Assembly (NCBI RefSeq): GCF_026151205.1
Contig: NC_087082.1
Coordinates: 5,091,908 to 5,155,907, forward strand
From: Bolinopsis microptera
Taxonomy: Eukaryota > Ctenophora > Tentaculata > Lobata > Bolinopsidae
Direction of reading: 5' to 3'
Length of the DNA: 64,000 nucleotides
The position numbers and the translations under genes are program-made. Of the stretch, positions 12,241 through 24,383 are shown in pieces. Each line of letters begins with the position of its first letter. Positions within the stretch are counted from its first letter, which is position 1. Below the pieces are notes generated by a model. The model worked only from the letters and a program-made list of their open reading frames with translations. It was not told where the DNA came from and did no database searches.

Positions 12241-12520
12241 TACTGATATCTGGATATTATCCGGTTGGAAGAGACAAGGACAAGTGAAACAAGGAAGTTA
12301 GGAGTAAGGGCAAATTTTCGGCGTCAACGCCATCTTCAGGCTCAAATTGTTTGTTATATAGTAGTGTTGAAAGTAAGTATTTTAATACTTTCAACACTAC
12401 TATATAACAAATAATTTGAGCCTGAAGATGGCGTTGACGCCGAAAATTTGCCCTTACTCCTAAATTCCTTGTTTCACTTGTCCTTGTCTCTTCCAACCGG
12501 ATAATATCCAGATATCAGTA
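12241..12520. mobile_element. Foldback MITE, near-perfect 280-bp hairpin
   Basis: The first about 133 bases and the last about 133 bases are inverse complements with only two mismatches, around a spacer of roughly 14 bp. Ends are TACTGATATCTGG and CCAGATATCAGTA, so TA flanks CTGATATC on both sides, as expected for a Tc1/mariner-type target. There is no coding capacity. Very low arm divergence suggests recent origin or gene conversion. An 11-base motif, AAGTCTAAGAT, occurs on both sides (12183 and 12521). Confidence 0.85.
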
Positions 12521-13455
12521 AGTCTAAGATTGACGTAGATCAATATTATTTTTTCTCTTTCATAACTGTTTAATATACTGTAAGAATATTGGTTACATCA
12601 TACCAACTACTTAGTTACCAGGTAACCTACTTAGTTACCTGGTAAGTGGTAACCTACTTAACTGATTTTATAATAAGAAACTAGTACTATTATGAGAGTT
12701 TTAGTTCAGAAAGGACATGTCAAACTAATTATTATAATTATCTAATTACCATCACCTCAGACACCTCCTACAATCTCTTTAAATCTCACATTTACTTTAA
12801 AGTACCAGACGACTGGGATTTTCTCTTCCTGTCCTCTTTAAAACGGAAGTTGTAAATACTAAATATATAATACGAGAGGGAGACGTAATGTTAATATAGA
12901 TAGTTTAGCAGAGTCTTAGTAGGCAAGCTCAGTTTAATTAAACATGAATTTTTACCTTCATTCGTAGTAAATCACAGCGAATAGTTCAATGGTCGAGTCG
13001 CGAATAGTTCAATGGTTTATGGTTGAGTCGCGAATAGTTCAATGGTCGATTCGCGAGCTTGGTCGCAGAGTTACACTATTGTGTGATTTAAATGTTCATT
13101 CTTTTTTCGATGGGTTAAAAAACCATTCGTCATAATTATTCTACAGACATTTACTTGATTTTAACGAAAAACTGTCCTTGACTAATGACTAAATGACTAT
13201 GCCGATCACTGCCAGGTGGAACACATAGTGTTAAGTTATTTTATTCTTTATAGTTAACCATCCGACCGTTAAGTCGAGTTCAACAAATTAATTTCACCAT
13301 TAATTCGAACGCTCACATATGTAATTTCCGGATTGGATCACCACTTATGTTACTTGATGAATTAAATCACATGAATGGTTCTATACCTCATGTCTACTGG
13401 CTCAATTTCAAGTTGAAGATAATCTGATCGTAGTTACAAGATGATGAGAATTGCT
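12521..13455. other. Non-coding DNA
   Basis: A short cluster at 12604-12655 repeats GTTACCAGGTAAC-type palindromes. At 12979-13050 GCGAATAGTTCAATGG is repeated three times. No gene is seen. Confidence 0.45.
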
Positions 13456-13460
13456 CCGAC

Positions 13461-15912
13461 TTAACATAGTGCTTATCTGCAGCACTAGTATTAGCACCAA
13501 CTGTTACTTTAACATAGTGCTTATCTGCAGCACTAGTATTAGCACCAACTGTTACTTTAGCATAGTGCTTATCTGCAGCACTAGTATTAGCACCAACTGT
13601 TACTTTAACATAGTGCTTATCTGCAGCACTAGTATTAGCACCAACTGTTACTTTAACATAGTGCTTATCTGCAGCACTAGTATTAGCACCAACTGTTACT
13701 TTAACATAGTGCTTATCTGCAGCACTAGTATTAGCACCAACTGTTACTTTAACATAGTGCTTATCTGCAGCACTAGTATTAGCACCAACTGTTACTTTAA
13801 CATAGTGCTTATCTGCAGCACTAGTATTAGCACCAACTGTTACTTTAACATAGTGCTTATCTGCAGCACTAGTATTAGCACCAACTGTTACTTTAACATA
13901 GTGCTTATCTGCAGCACTAGTATTAGCACCAACTGTTACTTTAACATAGTGCTTATCTGCAGCACTAGTATTAGCACCAACTGTTACTTTAGCATAGTGC
14001 TTATCTGCAGCACTAGTATTAGCACCAACTGTTACTTTAGCATAGTGCTTATCTGCAGCACTAGTATTAGCACCAACTGTTACTTTAACATAGTGCTTAT
14101 CTGCAGCACTAGTATTAGCACCAACTGTTACTTTAACATAGTGCTTATCTGCAGCACTAGTATTAGCACCAACTGTTACTTTAACATAGTGCTTATCTGC
14201 AGCACTAGTATTAGCACCAACTGTTACTTTAACATAGTGCTTATCTGCAGCACTAGTATTAGCACCAACTGTTACTTTAACATAGTGCTTATCTGCAGCA
14301 CTAGTATTAGCACCAACTGTTACTTTAACATAGTGCTTATCTGCAGCACTAGTATTAGCACCAACTGTTACTTTAACATAGTGCTTATCTGCAGCACTAG
14401 TATTAGCACCAACTGTTACTTTAGCATAGTGCTTATCTGCAGCACTAGTATTAGCACCAACTGTTACTTTAGCATAGTGCTTATCTGCAGCACTAGTATT
14501 AGCACCAACTGCTACTTTAGCATAGTGCTTATCTGCAGCACTAGTATTAGCACCAACTGTTACTTTAGCATAGTGCTTATCTGCAGCACTAGTATTAGCA
14601 CCAACTGTTACTTTAGCATAGTGCTTATCTGCAGCACTAGTATTAGCACCAATTGTTACTTTAGTATAGTGCTTATCTGCAGCACTAGTATTAGCACCAA
14701 CTGTTACTTTAACATAGTGCTTATCTGCAGCACTAGTATTAGCACCAACTGTTACTTTAACATAGTGCTTATCTGCAGCACTAGTATTAGCACCAACTGT
14801 TACTTTAACATAGTGCTTATCTGCAGCACTAGTATTAACACCAACTGTTACTTTAACATAGTGCTTATCTGCAGCACTAGTATTAGCACCAACTGTTACT
14901 TTAACATAGTGCTTATCTGCAGCACTAGTATTAGCACCAACTGTTACTTTAACATAGTGCTTATCTGCAGCACTAGTATTAGCACCAACTGTTACTTTAA
15001 CATAGTGCTTATCTGCAGCACTAGTATTAGCACCAACTGTTACTTTAACATAGTGCTTATCTGCAGCACTAGTATTAGCACCAACTGTTACTTTAGCATA
15101 GTGCTTATCTGCAGCACTAGTATTAGCACCAACTGCTACTTTAGCATAGTGCTTATCTGCAGCACTAGTATTAGCACCAACTGTTACTTTAGCATAGTGC
15201 TTATCTGCAGCACTAGTATTAGCACCAACTGTTACTTTAGCATAGTGCTTATCTGCAGCACTAGTATTAGCACCAACTGTTACTTTAGTATAGTGCTTAT
15301 CTGCAGCACTAGTATTAGCACCAACTGTTACTTTAACATAGTGCTTATCTGCAGCACTAGTATTAGCACCAACTGTTACTTTAACATAGTGCTTATCTGC
15401 AGCACTAGTATTAGCACCAACTGTTACTTTAGTATAGTGCTTATCTGCAGCACTAGTATTAGCACCTACTGTTACTTTAGTATAGTGCTTATCTGCAGCA
15501 CTAGTACTAGCACCAACTGTTACTTTACCATAGTGCTTATCTGCAGCACTAGTATTAGCACCAACTGTTACTTTAGCATAGTGCTTATCTGCAGCACTAG
15601 TATTAGCACCAACTGTTACTTTAGCATAGTGCTTATCTGCAGCACTAGTATTAGCACCAACTGTTACTTTAACATAGTGCTTATCTGCAGCACTAGTATT
15701 AGCACCAACTGTTACTTTAACATAGTGCTTATCTGCAGCACTAGTATTAGCACCAACTGTTACTTTAGCATAGTGCTTATCTGCAGCACTAGTATTAGCA
15801 CCAACTGTTACTTTAGCATAGTGCTTATCTGCAGCACTAGTATTAGTACCAACTGTTACTTTAACATAGTGCTTATCTGCAGCACTAGTATTAGCACCAA
15901 CTGTTACTTTAG
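13461..15912. repeat. 48-bp satellite-like array, about 51 units
   Basis: The unit contains CATAGTGCTTATCTGCAGCA and is 48 bp long. Because 48 is a multiple of three and the unit has no stop in one frame of each strand, both strands stay open for about 2.5 kb (16-residue repeats KVTVGANTSAADKHYV on minus and NIVLICSTSISTNCYF on plus). Variation falls mainly at one base pair of positions and is mostly non-synonymous on both strands, which argues against a protein. A rare variant (GCTACT for GTTACT) recurs 624 bp apart, i.e. 13 units, indicating higher-order duplication. Confidence 0.95.
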
Positions 15913-15915
15913 CAT

Positions 15916-17855
15916 TTACCACACTTTATTAACCATTAAGTACCTGGGGTAGGATCATAACCACACTAACTATTCCTGAAACACACTAAATAACTAAATA
16001 ACGTATTAATAATACGATCATATCTTCTACAAGATGCAGCTTCTACCAGTTAAGTCCTGGAATCACTTGGTTAATAAGGGCCCCTCCATTAGAGCACGAT
16101 GAAGCGTGAAGCGAGCAGATTTAAAGAGGTGTCAAAACAATCTCCACTACCAGACACGTGGTCAATAGTACCAGACACGTGGTCAACACGTGGTCAACAC
16201 GTGGTCAATAGTGTGGCTCTACTACTAGTGTTGCTCCACTACCTCTTATTACCCACATCTATTAGGGTGGACACTTGACAGCTCGTTTCAGCCGGGCTTC
16301 ACTTTAGCTGCTCCAGTTCAACTGGAGGTGATTACGGTAAACGGCCGGTACAGTGTTGTGGCTTACAGGCACCTAGAGGACGCTTCTCATTGTTTCAAAC
16401 CCTTTCAAATCACTAGGAACATGTGTAGTAACCAGGGAACATGTGTAATTATGTGCTGTTTTAGGTCACGCGTTTTAGGTCACACACTAGGGCCCTAGTG
16501 TCCCTACCTACTAACAGTTTTAGAACGCCTCTCACGAATTATACCCTACTTGATGGGGTCATGTCAGGAGTAAGAATATTTAGACATGAGTTAGTTATGT
16601 GTCGCTGAAGTGAGAGGCTGTCTTTTATCATAAACGTGAGGCTTAGAGGGCGTTCATTTCTTGCAGGATTACATAACATCATCGTGTGATGGTGCAACAT
16701 CTTGCAGTATCGTGATCATTTATCATTTAGAACCCTTCCCCTACCCTGATAACTGTCCACTATTCGGATGTTCTGTTTTTCAATAACGATGTTTAGTTTG
16801 TTTGCCACGCTCAACCGTGAGCCCTGCTAAACCCCCATTATATCATATTATTAATCCTCAACTCCACTAGACTAATTACTGATTTACCTGCAGTTTTGCT
16901 TTTGGCTCCCATTGCTCTCGTGAATTATTCCTTAATTAAAGGGGGTAAAATGAGGGAGAAGAACTAGGAGCGGACTTAATGCCGAGGGGAAGCGTGAGAG
17001 TCTTTATTCGTGACAATACTTACAGGACTACTGGGGTGTTACAGCTTGACTCATAGAGCCACGTGGAATCTAATATAAGATTACCTTGAAAACTCTAAAT
17101 ATATTGTAGATCTATCTTCTTGTTAACCTGTAAAACTAGTAAACAAAGATATGGACCTCTCAATGTACACTCCAAAACTCTGCGAACACATGGGATCCAG
17201 GCTGACTTGTTAAAAGTTATGGTTGTTTCTTGCACCAGGTATGTTTTAAAAGAAACAGCTCATCTCTCAAACCACTCTCTCTCTCTCTGCCCCACACATT
17301 GCTATTTAGCAGATAGTGACATGTATCAACTATCGGACCAGGTGCGAGTCTTTTGTTCAGATGTTATTTCATAAGTGGAATTGTCCGAAAATTATCCGCA
17401 TCGTCTACGTTAAGAGTTATTAAAGGCAATGTTCTGTTATTATTTAATAATTTTCCATCTCATTCTCATTCTCGTCAACACACATTATAACACTTAGCTG
17501 CAATATCAAATCGCACTGAATAAAGCTAGTTATGCGCCATAATCGCAGGGGGATCATTTGCGCAAATCGCATTCAGTCTCGATTAGCAGGAACATGGCTG
17601 TGCTGTATTGTTCAATAATACTAGCCACCACTAAAACTTTCTGTAGGTCAGCAGGTGCCCCAGTTGCAAATGTTAATTATTCAGCTACCAGAGCGCCTCT
17701 CTTGATCTTGGTTGTTGAGACTTATTCATTATTTAGAACCGGGCCGTATTTCTCGCTCACCTTGCTTGATATTGATCGTGTCTGTTGGTTCATTGATTAA
17801 ATGTACTTACTACTTATCTGTATTTCATAACAACTATAAAGGTGACTCTAACCAT
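15916..17855. other. Non-coding DNA upstream of the GPCR
   Basis: No supported gene. It includes a short CACGTG-containing tandem at 16145-16206 and a CT microsatellite near 17275-17296. The GPCR promoter and any 5' untranslated exon would lie here. Confidence 0.45.
16145..16206. repeat. Short tandem of E-box-containing units
   Basis: ACACGTGGTCAATAGT-type and ACACGTGGTCA units repeat four times. Each contains the palindrome CACGTG. Confidence 0.75.
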
Positions 17856-17859
17856 ACAC

Positions 17860-19137
17860 ATGTGCCCAGGAAGCATGCCAGAAACTAATGATACTACCCC
17901 AGTACCGGGCACAATACCCATCCCTTACAATCCACACATTGACAACTTCTTCGGGGTCCTCTGTCTCTTCAGCTTCATCTTCGGAACCCTCGGCAACCTC
18001 CTCGCCCTGTCCTACTTCATCAGGAAGAAGAGGGATGTGCCCACTATCATCTACACTAACGTGGTTCTGGTGGACCTGATTCTAGCTGTGATAACAGTTC
18101 CCGTGGGCATCTCAATATTTGATGAGCGGAACAACTCCGTGTTCTTCCAGTACCAGATCTTCTGTGATGTGTGGGGTTTCATCTGGACAGCTCTAGCTCG
18201 AATGTCCGTGTTCCTAGTGGGACTCCTGTCCGTGTCCAGAGCTTACTCCCTCACTTTCCCCTTCAGGGCAGTCCAGAAGAGAGTGATAGTAGTGATAATC
18301 CTGGTGGCGTTTGCTATCCACATCACTGGAGCTAGTATCCCACTATGGTGGAACGATAATCACCTCTACCATCCTGCCATGGCTGCCTGCATCATGTTCG
18401 GAAAGAAGGCCATGCCGAAGGAAGCCATCACTGCTACTAAAGTGTTCGACTACGTGGGGATGCTGATTCCTGTGCCGGTGATAATAGTGAGCTTCATAGT
18501 GACGGTGTACCAGCTCGCTAAGAAGACAACAGCTGGGGGAGGCAGAGGAGACAACTACAAACAGAACATCACCGTTACTATAGCTCTCTTTACGGGTCTG
18601 TTTACGTGTAATGAGAAGCAGACTTTAACAAAACCTTTACTTAGTTTCTAATGATATGTTTCACGGGTTTGGTTTTTAATAAGTAGCTTGTTGAGCCAGG
18701 ACCCTGTCCGGGTCCCATTTCGTAGTCTGACCTTAAAGCTTCCTTCAATTTAGAGCTATTCGAATTTATGACCAATAACATAATATCTGTTATTCAATAA
18801 CTAACCCACTTCCCCTTCAGGAACGTACCTGTTCTTCAACGTGCCAGCAGCAGTGGTCATGCTAATCTTCAACTTCTTCCCCAACCTGCTGTGGCCTCAC
18901 TACGTGTACCTGGTAGCTTACATCTACGTGATGGTGATCCCTCTGAACGCAGCGTGTAACCCCATCATCTACCTGTGGAGGATGGAGAGGATGAGAGAGC
19001 AAAGTATCAGCATCTTCAGACGCACTTTCAGCGGGAGAAAGAGTCTGGTGAGTGGAGCTCTGGATGCGGAGACAGTGCAGAGCTACGTGGCAGGAACCAG
19101 AGTGTCTAATGAGAACCTGTGTAATGCTACTTTGTGA
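17860..19137 (+). CDS. Rhodopsin-type (class A) GPCR, two exons
   Basis: Seven-transmembrane receptor of the cell surface, ligand unknown. Exon 1 runs 17860-18595 and exon 2 runs 18821-19137 (intron 225 bp; acceptor CCCCTTCAG; donor G|GTCTGT is weak but is the choice that keeps the frame). The first ATG in frame is used; another lies five codons on. Visible marks: TM1 with GTLGNLLAL, TM2 with LVDLILAV, a cysteine before TM3, SRAY in place of the usual DRY at the end of TM3, TM6 TIALFTG joined to TYLFFNVP, and TM7 NPIIY, followed by a serine-rich tail. The N terminus has an N-glycosylation sequon (NDT). It lies within an intron of the minus-strand TEX11-like gene. Orphan receptors with altered DRY are common in non-bilaterian animals; no closer assignment is possible by eye. 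Confidence 0.9.
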
Positions 19138-21160
19138 CTAGCCGTGAGGGAGTGTTGTGTCAGGTAGTGTGTTGGGAGGGAGACTGTTAGTTGTGAGGGA
19201 GAGTGTGGTGATAATAACACACTGGGGACACGTGTTGTACTGGACACTCCGGAGGCGCGCCGTGTTACGTTTAACTCTCCGTCTGAGTGTAACATATACT
19301 CTCCTAGAGTGAAGCATGTTACAATCAACTCTCCGAGGTATCTAATGAGGGAAACTCCCTTACTCTCGCCGAAAGATCTGACTGGGGACGTTCTGACTTG
19401 ACCGCTAGTGCCCTTTTAAAAAGTTCAAAAAAATTTAGATTTACGCTGAGCTGCTTTCTTTCAGATGATTAAAAAAAGAGTAAAAAGCTTAATTCATCGA
19501 GAAAAATTCTCTAATGCTTGATGAATGATAGAAATCATGTTTTCTTAAAAGATTTTAAGTAACGAAATTGTTGATTATCTTAATCAAATGCTTATATTAA
19601 TAAGGAATTTTAACAAATAGTTAAATCTTAATTGTAGTCTCTCCTGCCCGCCTCTATTCTACTGTATGCAGTAAAATAAACATATTCAAATGGCTAACCT
19701 GCTTTAACCTACTTAAAGCTATACCTCCCATTTCTTACACCACCAATTTCTTCCCGACCCACTTTTCCGATTTCGCTTTTATCAGTTCCTTCAGTAATCA
19801 GTTCCTACGCCTTTAACTCAACCTCTTCCTCTCTGCTCGCCTTCTCGTTGCTTCATTAGTTATTGCTATTTGACATTTGGCAATTATCCAAGGACATTCC
19901 CGGTGATAACCTCTTTTTATTGCCCTGTATTACATCTTACACACTTTCTCTGCAAGATCATAATGTTCACTACTCTAACATTAAACCCGGACTACTTTAC
20001 GCTCGGTAAGCTGCTAAAAATAGAGCCCTGTAATAGGTTTGTTCTCTGACAATGTAGTGGGTATTAGAGAGAACTAGCAGGAAATCGTAATAACCCTAAA
20101 ATGATGTCAAGACTCAAGAGACTAAAATAATTATTACCTATTTAATTTGCGTTTTTGACACCACTTGGGAGTCCAAATTTTGGGCTCTAAAATTCCTATT
20201 GCTTGGCCTATTTTTCATTTTTCATGCTGATTTGGAGGCCATTAAAGCATTTGACCCAGTCAAAAAAGTTTCAGTTGTATATCTTTTACGGTTTTTGCGG
20301 AAAGTCGCGTTAAAGTTGATGCCGCAGTGTCAGCAAAATGGCACGGATAAACATATATCGTCTCGCTTTATATATAGTAAGATGTTCTGGAAACTACTCT
20401 CCTTACAGGTAAAATTCTAGAGATTTAATCGGCGATAATTCCACAGAACATGAGGTAACTTGAACAATTTAGAGGCAGGAGACGTAAGGCAAATTAGTAC
20501 GTTCCTTCGATTCTTTGATGGTAAAGACCTGCTTTTCATTTTTCTGTTGTGTATTTTATAACGATTTAATAATAGATCGGGTGACAAAGCCTGTTTTTCC
20601 TCGCGAATGTTCATATGACCATTAAAAAAGGTTGCGAAATTACTGGTCGGTCGATTAAAAAAGCGCATGCTCAAAGTGAACCTTCTAACACTGATGAAAT
20701 TATTTAAGCGAATATGAAGGTTAGCATATTCCTACTGAAGAGTTTTGTGAAAAAATCTGACCATTAAATAACAAAAATAAATAACGTTAATAATTTTAAA
20801 CGAACCTTTTAACAAAGCTAACTGGAAGTGAAGCACAGTCTCGTTAGGGTCCCCTGAATTAGCAAGAGAAAGCGTCGTCTCGGCTCCGGTAACGTTACCA
20901 AGTGCCATCTAGGAAAACTAGGTGTACTCTATATTATACTGCTATCAAACAGAGGAAAAGATTAGCAACTTCAGTGAACTTTTTACAGCATATTCATGAG
21001 TTCAATTAAAATCAGTTGCTTTATTTTTCGACCGGGTGAAGACTGGAGACTTAGAGAATACCGAGAAACTAAATTATAAATATGTCTGTCGAAATACCAA
21101 ATGTGAGTCAGTGAGTGTTTTTAAGACTGTAAATATACAAACACGGCTGGTACCTGACAA
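19138..21160. other. Non-coding DNA
   Basis: The 3' untranslated region of the GPCR is probably at the left. No other gene is supported. Confidence 0.45.
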
Positions 21161-21166
21161 GTAGCA

Positions 21167-21349
21167 ATGTTTCGAAGCAGCTTCATCCTATCTGTGGTAT
21201 CTGATAAGTCTAGACACAGAGTGTACAACTGTTCTGATATACTAAACTCGGACTTTTCCCACATGTTCACTCCTGCCTGGCAATACAAGGGTCAGTATTT
21301 GGTTAGTGCCAGAATCACAAATTATAAAAATGGCATATTCCATCCCAAA
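21167..21349 (+). CDS. Putative short first exon, product unknown
   Basis: An ATG-started frame (MFRSSFILSVVSDKSRHRVY at the start) stays open to a consensus-like donor, CGAGTGG|GTGAGT. Further exons were not found on this strand, and the LINE and a minus-strand exon follow closely. It may be chance. Confidence 0.2.
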
Positions 21350-21463
21350 GAAAAACGAGTGGGTGAGTAATCACTATTGTCCATTTATCGATTAAAAACA
21401 ATATGGAATCTGAAAATGAATTACAAATTACCAATTAATCAAAAGCAAATTACTACCACGAAC

Positions 21464-21570
21464 CTTCCACAGAAGATCGCGTGCCTTGATGCGGAGATCA
21501 GTATCTTCTGTACCACTAGAGGTGTTCTTCAGTAGTTCTAGTGTTTTACTGACTCTCTCAATACTTTCCA
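21464..21570 (-). CDS. TEX11/SPO22-like gene, middle exon
   Basis: A 107-bp exon on the minus strand with acceptor CTTGTTTCAG and donor AAG|GTTCGT. Frame: two bases, then ESIERVSKTLELL and DLRIKARDLLWK. Its 2-base start fits the 1-base overhang of the exon at 24384-24546. The DLLWK ending matches the position in TEX11-family proteins where a long helix ends with an LW pair. A LINE is inserted only tens of bases upstream of its acceptor. Confidence 0.65.
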
Positions 21571-21589
21571 CTGAAACAAGATCCAGTCA

Positions 21590-23490
21590 GTTATAGAGCT
21601 CTTCAACTACTATGACCTATCCACAGTTTTCATCACTCCTGGATGATGGATTATCTCAGAGAGACACTAAATGCCTGTGTGTGCCAGATAGCATTCATCC
21701 TAAATTATTAAAAGAACTTGAACATAATTCAAGTTTTGTTTCTGCTGTGACTAAATTATTTCAAACATGTGCTTCAAGTGGGAAAATTCCAGAACAGTGG
21801 AAGACAGCAAATGTTACATCTCTTTATAAAAAGGGTAGTCGGAAAGATGCCCTAAATTACAGGCCAGTGTCACTTACATGCATTTTATGTAAATTATATG
21901 AAAAATTAGTAAGGAGGCATATTATGAGTTTTGTTAGTAAGAAGATAAATCCAAACCAGCATGGATTTGTAGAAGGTAAATCTTGTTTATCTAATCTATT
22001 AGAGAGTGTAGAATGTATCATCGAACTGTTAGAAGATGGTGCACCCGTAGATGTGTTTTACTTAGATTTTTGTAAAGCATTTGATAGTGTTCCACATCAT
22101 AGACTACTTACAAAAATGAGAAATTTGGGTATAAGTGGTAACACTTTAGATATTGTGAAAGACTTTTTATCTGGAAGAAGATTTAAGACATTTGTTGGTG
22201 GAGCATATTCCTACCTTCGTGATGTTTTATCAGGCGTCCCACAAGGGTCTGTTTTAGGTCCTTTATTGTTTGTCATTTTTATCAATGACTTGCCTGATTG
22301 TATTAATGGTATATCAAAACTGTTTGCAGATGATCTTAAAGTTATTATGGATGCCAATGACACTGAAAGCACTTTCAATATGTTAGAAAGCTTGCAAAAC
22401 TGGCAAAATGTGTGGCTGTTAAAGTTTAATCCTAGCAAATGCAAAATAATGCATGTTCCATTTAATGAAAATCCCCTTCAAGAATATGTATTTAGTGGTG
22501 TTACACTTGAATGTATTGAAGCAGAGAAAGATCTTGGAGTTTTAACTTCTTCAGATTTGAAATGGTCGAAACATATTAAAAGTTGTATTAGTAAAGCAAA
22601 CAGTATGATTGCATGGGTTACAAGGAATCTCATTATAAGAGAAATTAATGTTATGAGAAATGTTTATAAAACTATAATAAGACCCCACTTGGAGTATTGT
22701 GCTCAGTTGTGGTCTCCACCTGCCTGCCATGGGAATTGGGCTACTATCATTGAACTGGAAAATGTCCAGAGAAGGTTCACACGCCTTATTGATGATATTG
22801 GAACACTGCCTTACAGTGAAAGGTTGGATGCCTTACAGATTACAACACTCGCAGAGAGACGGGTTAGAGGAGATTTGATTGAAGCCTACAAAATTGTAAA
22901 TGGATTGGTTGAGTATGGAAAAGATATTTTCAATTTAAGTAGATCGGGAGATAAAATTGTTAGCACTAAATCTAACAATATTGATAGAAATATTAAAACC
23001 TTGTCTAATAATTTTTTATCAGAGCGTGTTATCAGCTTTTGGAATAAATTGCCATCTTTTGTTAGAAATTCAGTGTCTGTTATTGCTTTTAAAATTAATC
23101 TAGAAGAATTTAAAAAGACTAATAATTTAGTAGACACAGGCAACTTTTGGGAAGTGTCAAATATAGTTTCAGCAAAAATAGAGGGTGTAAATTATATCGA
23201 AAAGAAGAAGCAACAAGTCCAATATTTATATAAAAATCCGTGTGTTGCCAAGAGAAAGGGAATAAATATCTCATGAATTTGTTTTTATTTATTTATTTTT
23301 TAAATTAACGGTTTTTAACTTTTTAAACTTTTTTATATGTAAATAAATTATGACAATTATGTTAGTTATAGAATTTGTTTGTTTTTTAATGACGAAGGCT
23401 GTGAAATGTTCACAGTTCTGATAATGAGGAAATCAGAAAGAATGTTTAAAACTAGTGATGATGTTTATGTCATTATTCTTAATCTAATCT
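21590..23490 (+). mobile_element. 5'-truncated non-LTR retrotransposon (jockey/CR1-like)
   Basis: The body is the ORF2 reverse transcriptase at 21612-23276, followed by about 200 bp of A/T-rich 3' untranslated sequence ending in a TAATCTAATCTAA-type tail. No endonuclease domain or ORF1 precedes it, so the copy is truncated on the left; the exact left edge lies between the exon at 21570 and the ORF. Orientation is opposite to the host TEX11-like gene. Confidence 0.85.
21612..23276 (+). CDS. LINE ORF2 fragment, reverse transcriptase
   Basis: The product would copy the element's RNA into DNA at the target site. The 554-residue open frame shows the palm motifs in order: YLDFCKAFDSVPHHRLL (motif A, about residue 146), SGVPQGSVLGPLLFVIFIND (motif B), and FADD in place of YADD (motif C, catalytic aspartates present). 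The C-terminal part has IIRPHLEYCAQLW, typical of jockey/CR1-group LINEs. The frame is intact with no stops, implying a young copy, but the N-terminal AP endonuclease is missing. The first ATG is simply the first in the truncated frame. Confidence 0.93.
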   Translation: MTYPQFSSLLDDGLSQRDTKCLCVPDSIHPKLLKELEHNSSFVSAVTKLFQTCASSGKIPEQWKTANVTSLYKKGSRKDALNYRPVSLTCILCKLYEKLVRRHIMSFVSKKINPNQHGFVEGKSCLSNLLESVECIIELLEDGAPVDVFYLDFCKAFDSVPHHRLLTKMRNLGISGNTLDIVKDFLSGRRFKTFVGGAYSYLRDVLSGVPQGSVLGPLLFVIFINDLPDCINGISKLFADDLKVIMDANDTESTFNMLESLQNWQNVWLLKFNPSKCKIMHVPFNENPLQEYVFSGVTLECIEAEKDLGVLTSSDLKWSKHIKSCISKANSMIAWVTRNLIIREINVMRNVYKTIIRPHLEYCAQLWSPPACHGNWATIIELENVQRRFTRLIDDIGTLPYSERLDALQITTLAERRVRGDLIEAYKIVNGLVEYGKDIFNLSRSGDKIVSTKSNNIDRNIKTLSNNFLSERVISFWNKLPSFVRNSVSVIAFKINLEEFKKTNNLVDTGNFWEVSNIVSAKIEGVNYIEKKKQQVQYLYKNPCVAKRKGINIS

Positions 23491-24380
23491 AAAATCTGTA
23501 ATTTAAAGTTTGTCACAATTAACTAACAGACTTCAATCAACAGGGCCCGGAAAGAGTGAACTAAATAAGATAATGAATAATGTTAATGTGAACCACCCGA
23601 TCGATCGGAAGGTTAATGATATATTATACGAGGCAATTGTGTTTTTCTTTTCTTCATTGCGGGGTCAGCGGGGCCCTTCGTTACGCCACTGTAGAATCCG
23701 TCCCCATTCTCGTGTAATTGGAAAAAGATCCTACTCAATACGGAGTGTAAATACTTTATATTACGGTGAATGCTGAAATTTGCGCGCGCATATTTAACTA
23801 CAAATTGTTGGTTCGGCGCAAACGTTATGATATTTTGTCACGGCCCACAGTCGCCCAAAGAAATCTTCTTACTGGTTTTTACTGTCTTTTATTATAGCAC
23901 TGAAGTTACCGTGGAAGGCTTCGCTAAATCAGCAAAATGTGTTAACTATATCTTTAAATATTGTAGACTTTCCTGGATCGAAACTTCGAAGTTTGATAGG
24001 AATTTCTCTTTAGATAACTTTTGTCATACGTTGTATGACCCGCCGCGCTCCCCCTGTATCGTCAGGGGGTCGACCGTGAAACGACCGTGGGGGTCGCAAC
24101 GTGATACAAGATAACTTATAATGGAAGGTACAGCAGGGTGTCATAATTATTGGCGCGTAGACAATTTTGCGTGAAATTTTAGCTTACCCAAGCTTTTAGA
24201 AACGATCATTACTTGACTTCTGAGGATCAGTTTCCTATGGAGTCTTGATCATTCGAGAGATAATCCTTTATACTACAGTTTAGTCTAAAAACGAAGTCCG
24301 AAAGAAGTTAAATTTTGTACACAATAAATGAGTAACTTCAGAAAAGTACAATAAAATACAATAAATACATAACAGTAACT
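23491..24380. other. Non-coding intron DNA
   Basis: No supported gene. A short GC-rich patch at 24040-24110 contains inverted GGGGGTC/GACC pieces around GTCGACC. Confidence 0.45.
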
Positions 24381-24383
24381 AAC

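Noticed and set aside
12257..12496. 79-codon frame within the hairpin
   Set aside because: Lies wholly inside the foldback MITE.
13394..15922. 842-codon minus-strand and 833-codon plus-strand frames in the 48-bp array
   Set aside because: Both frames stay open only because the unit is 48 bp and lacks stops; unit differences are mostly non-synonymous on both strands and no splice or start context supports a gene.
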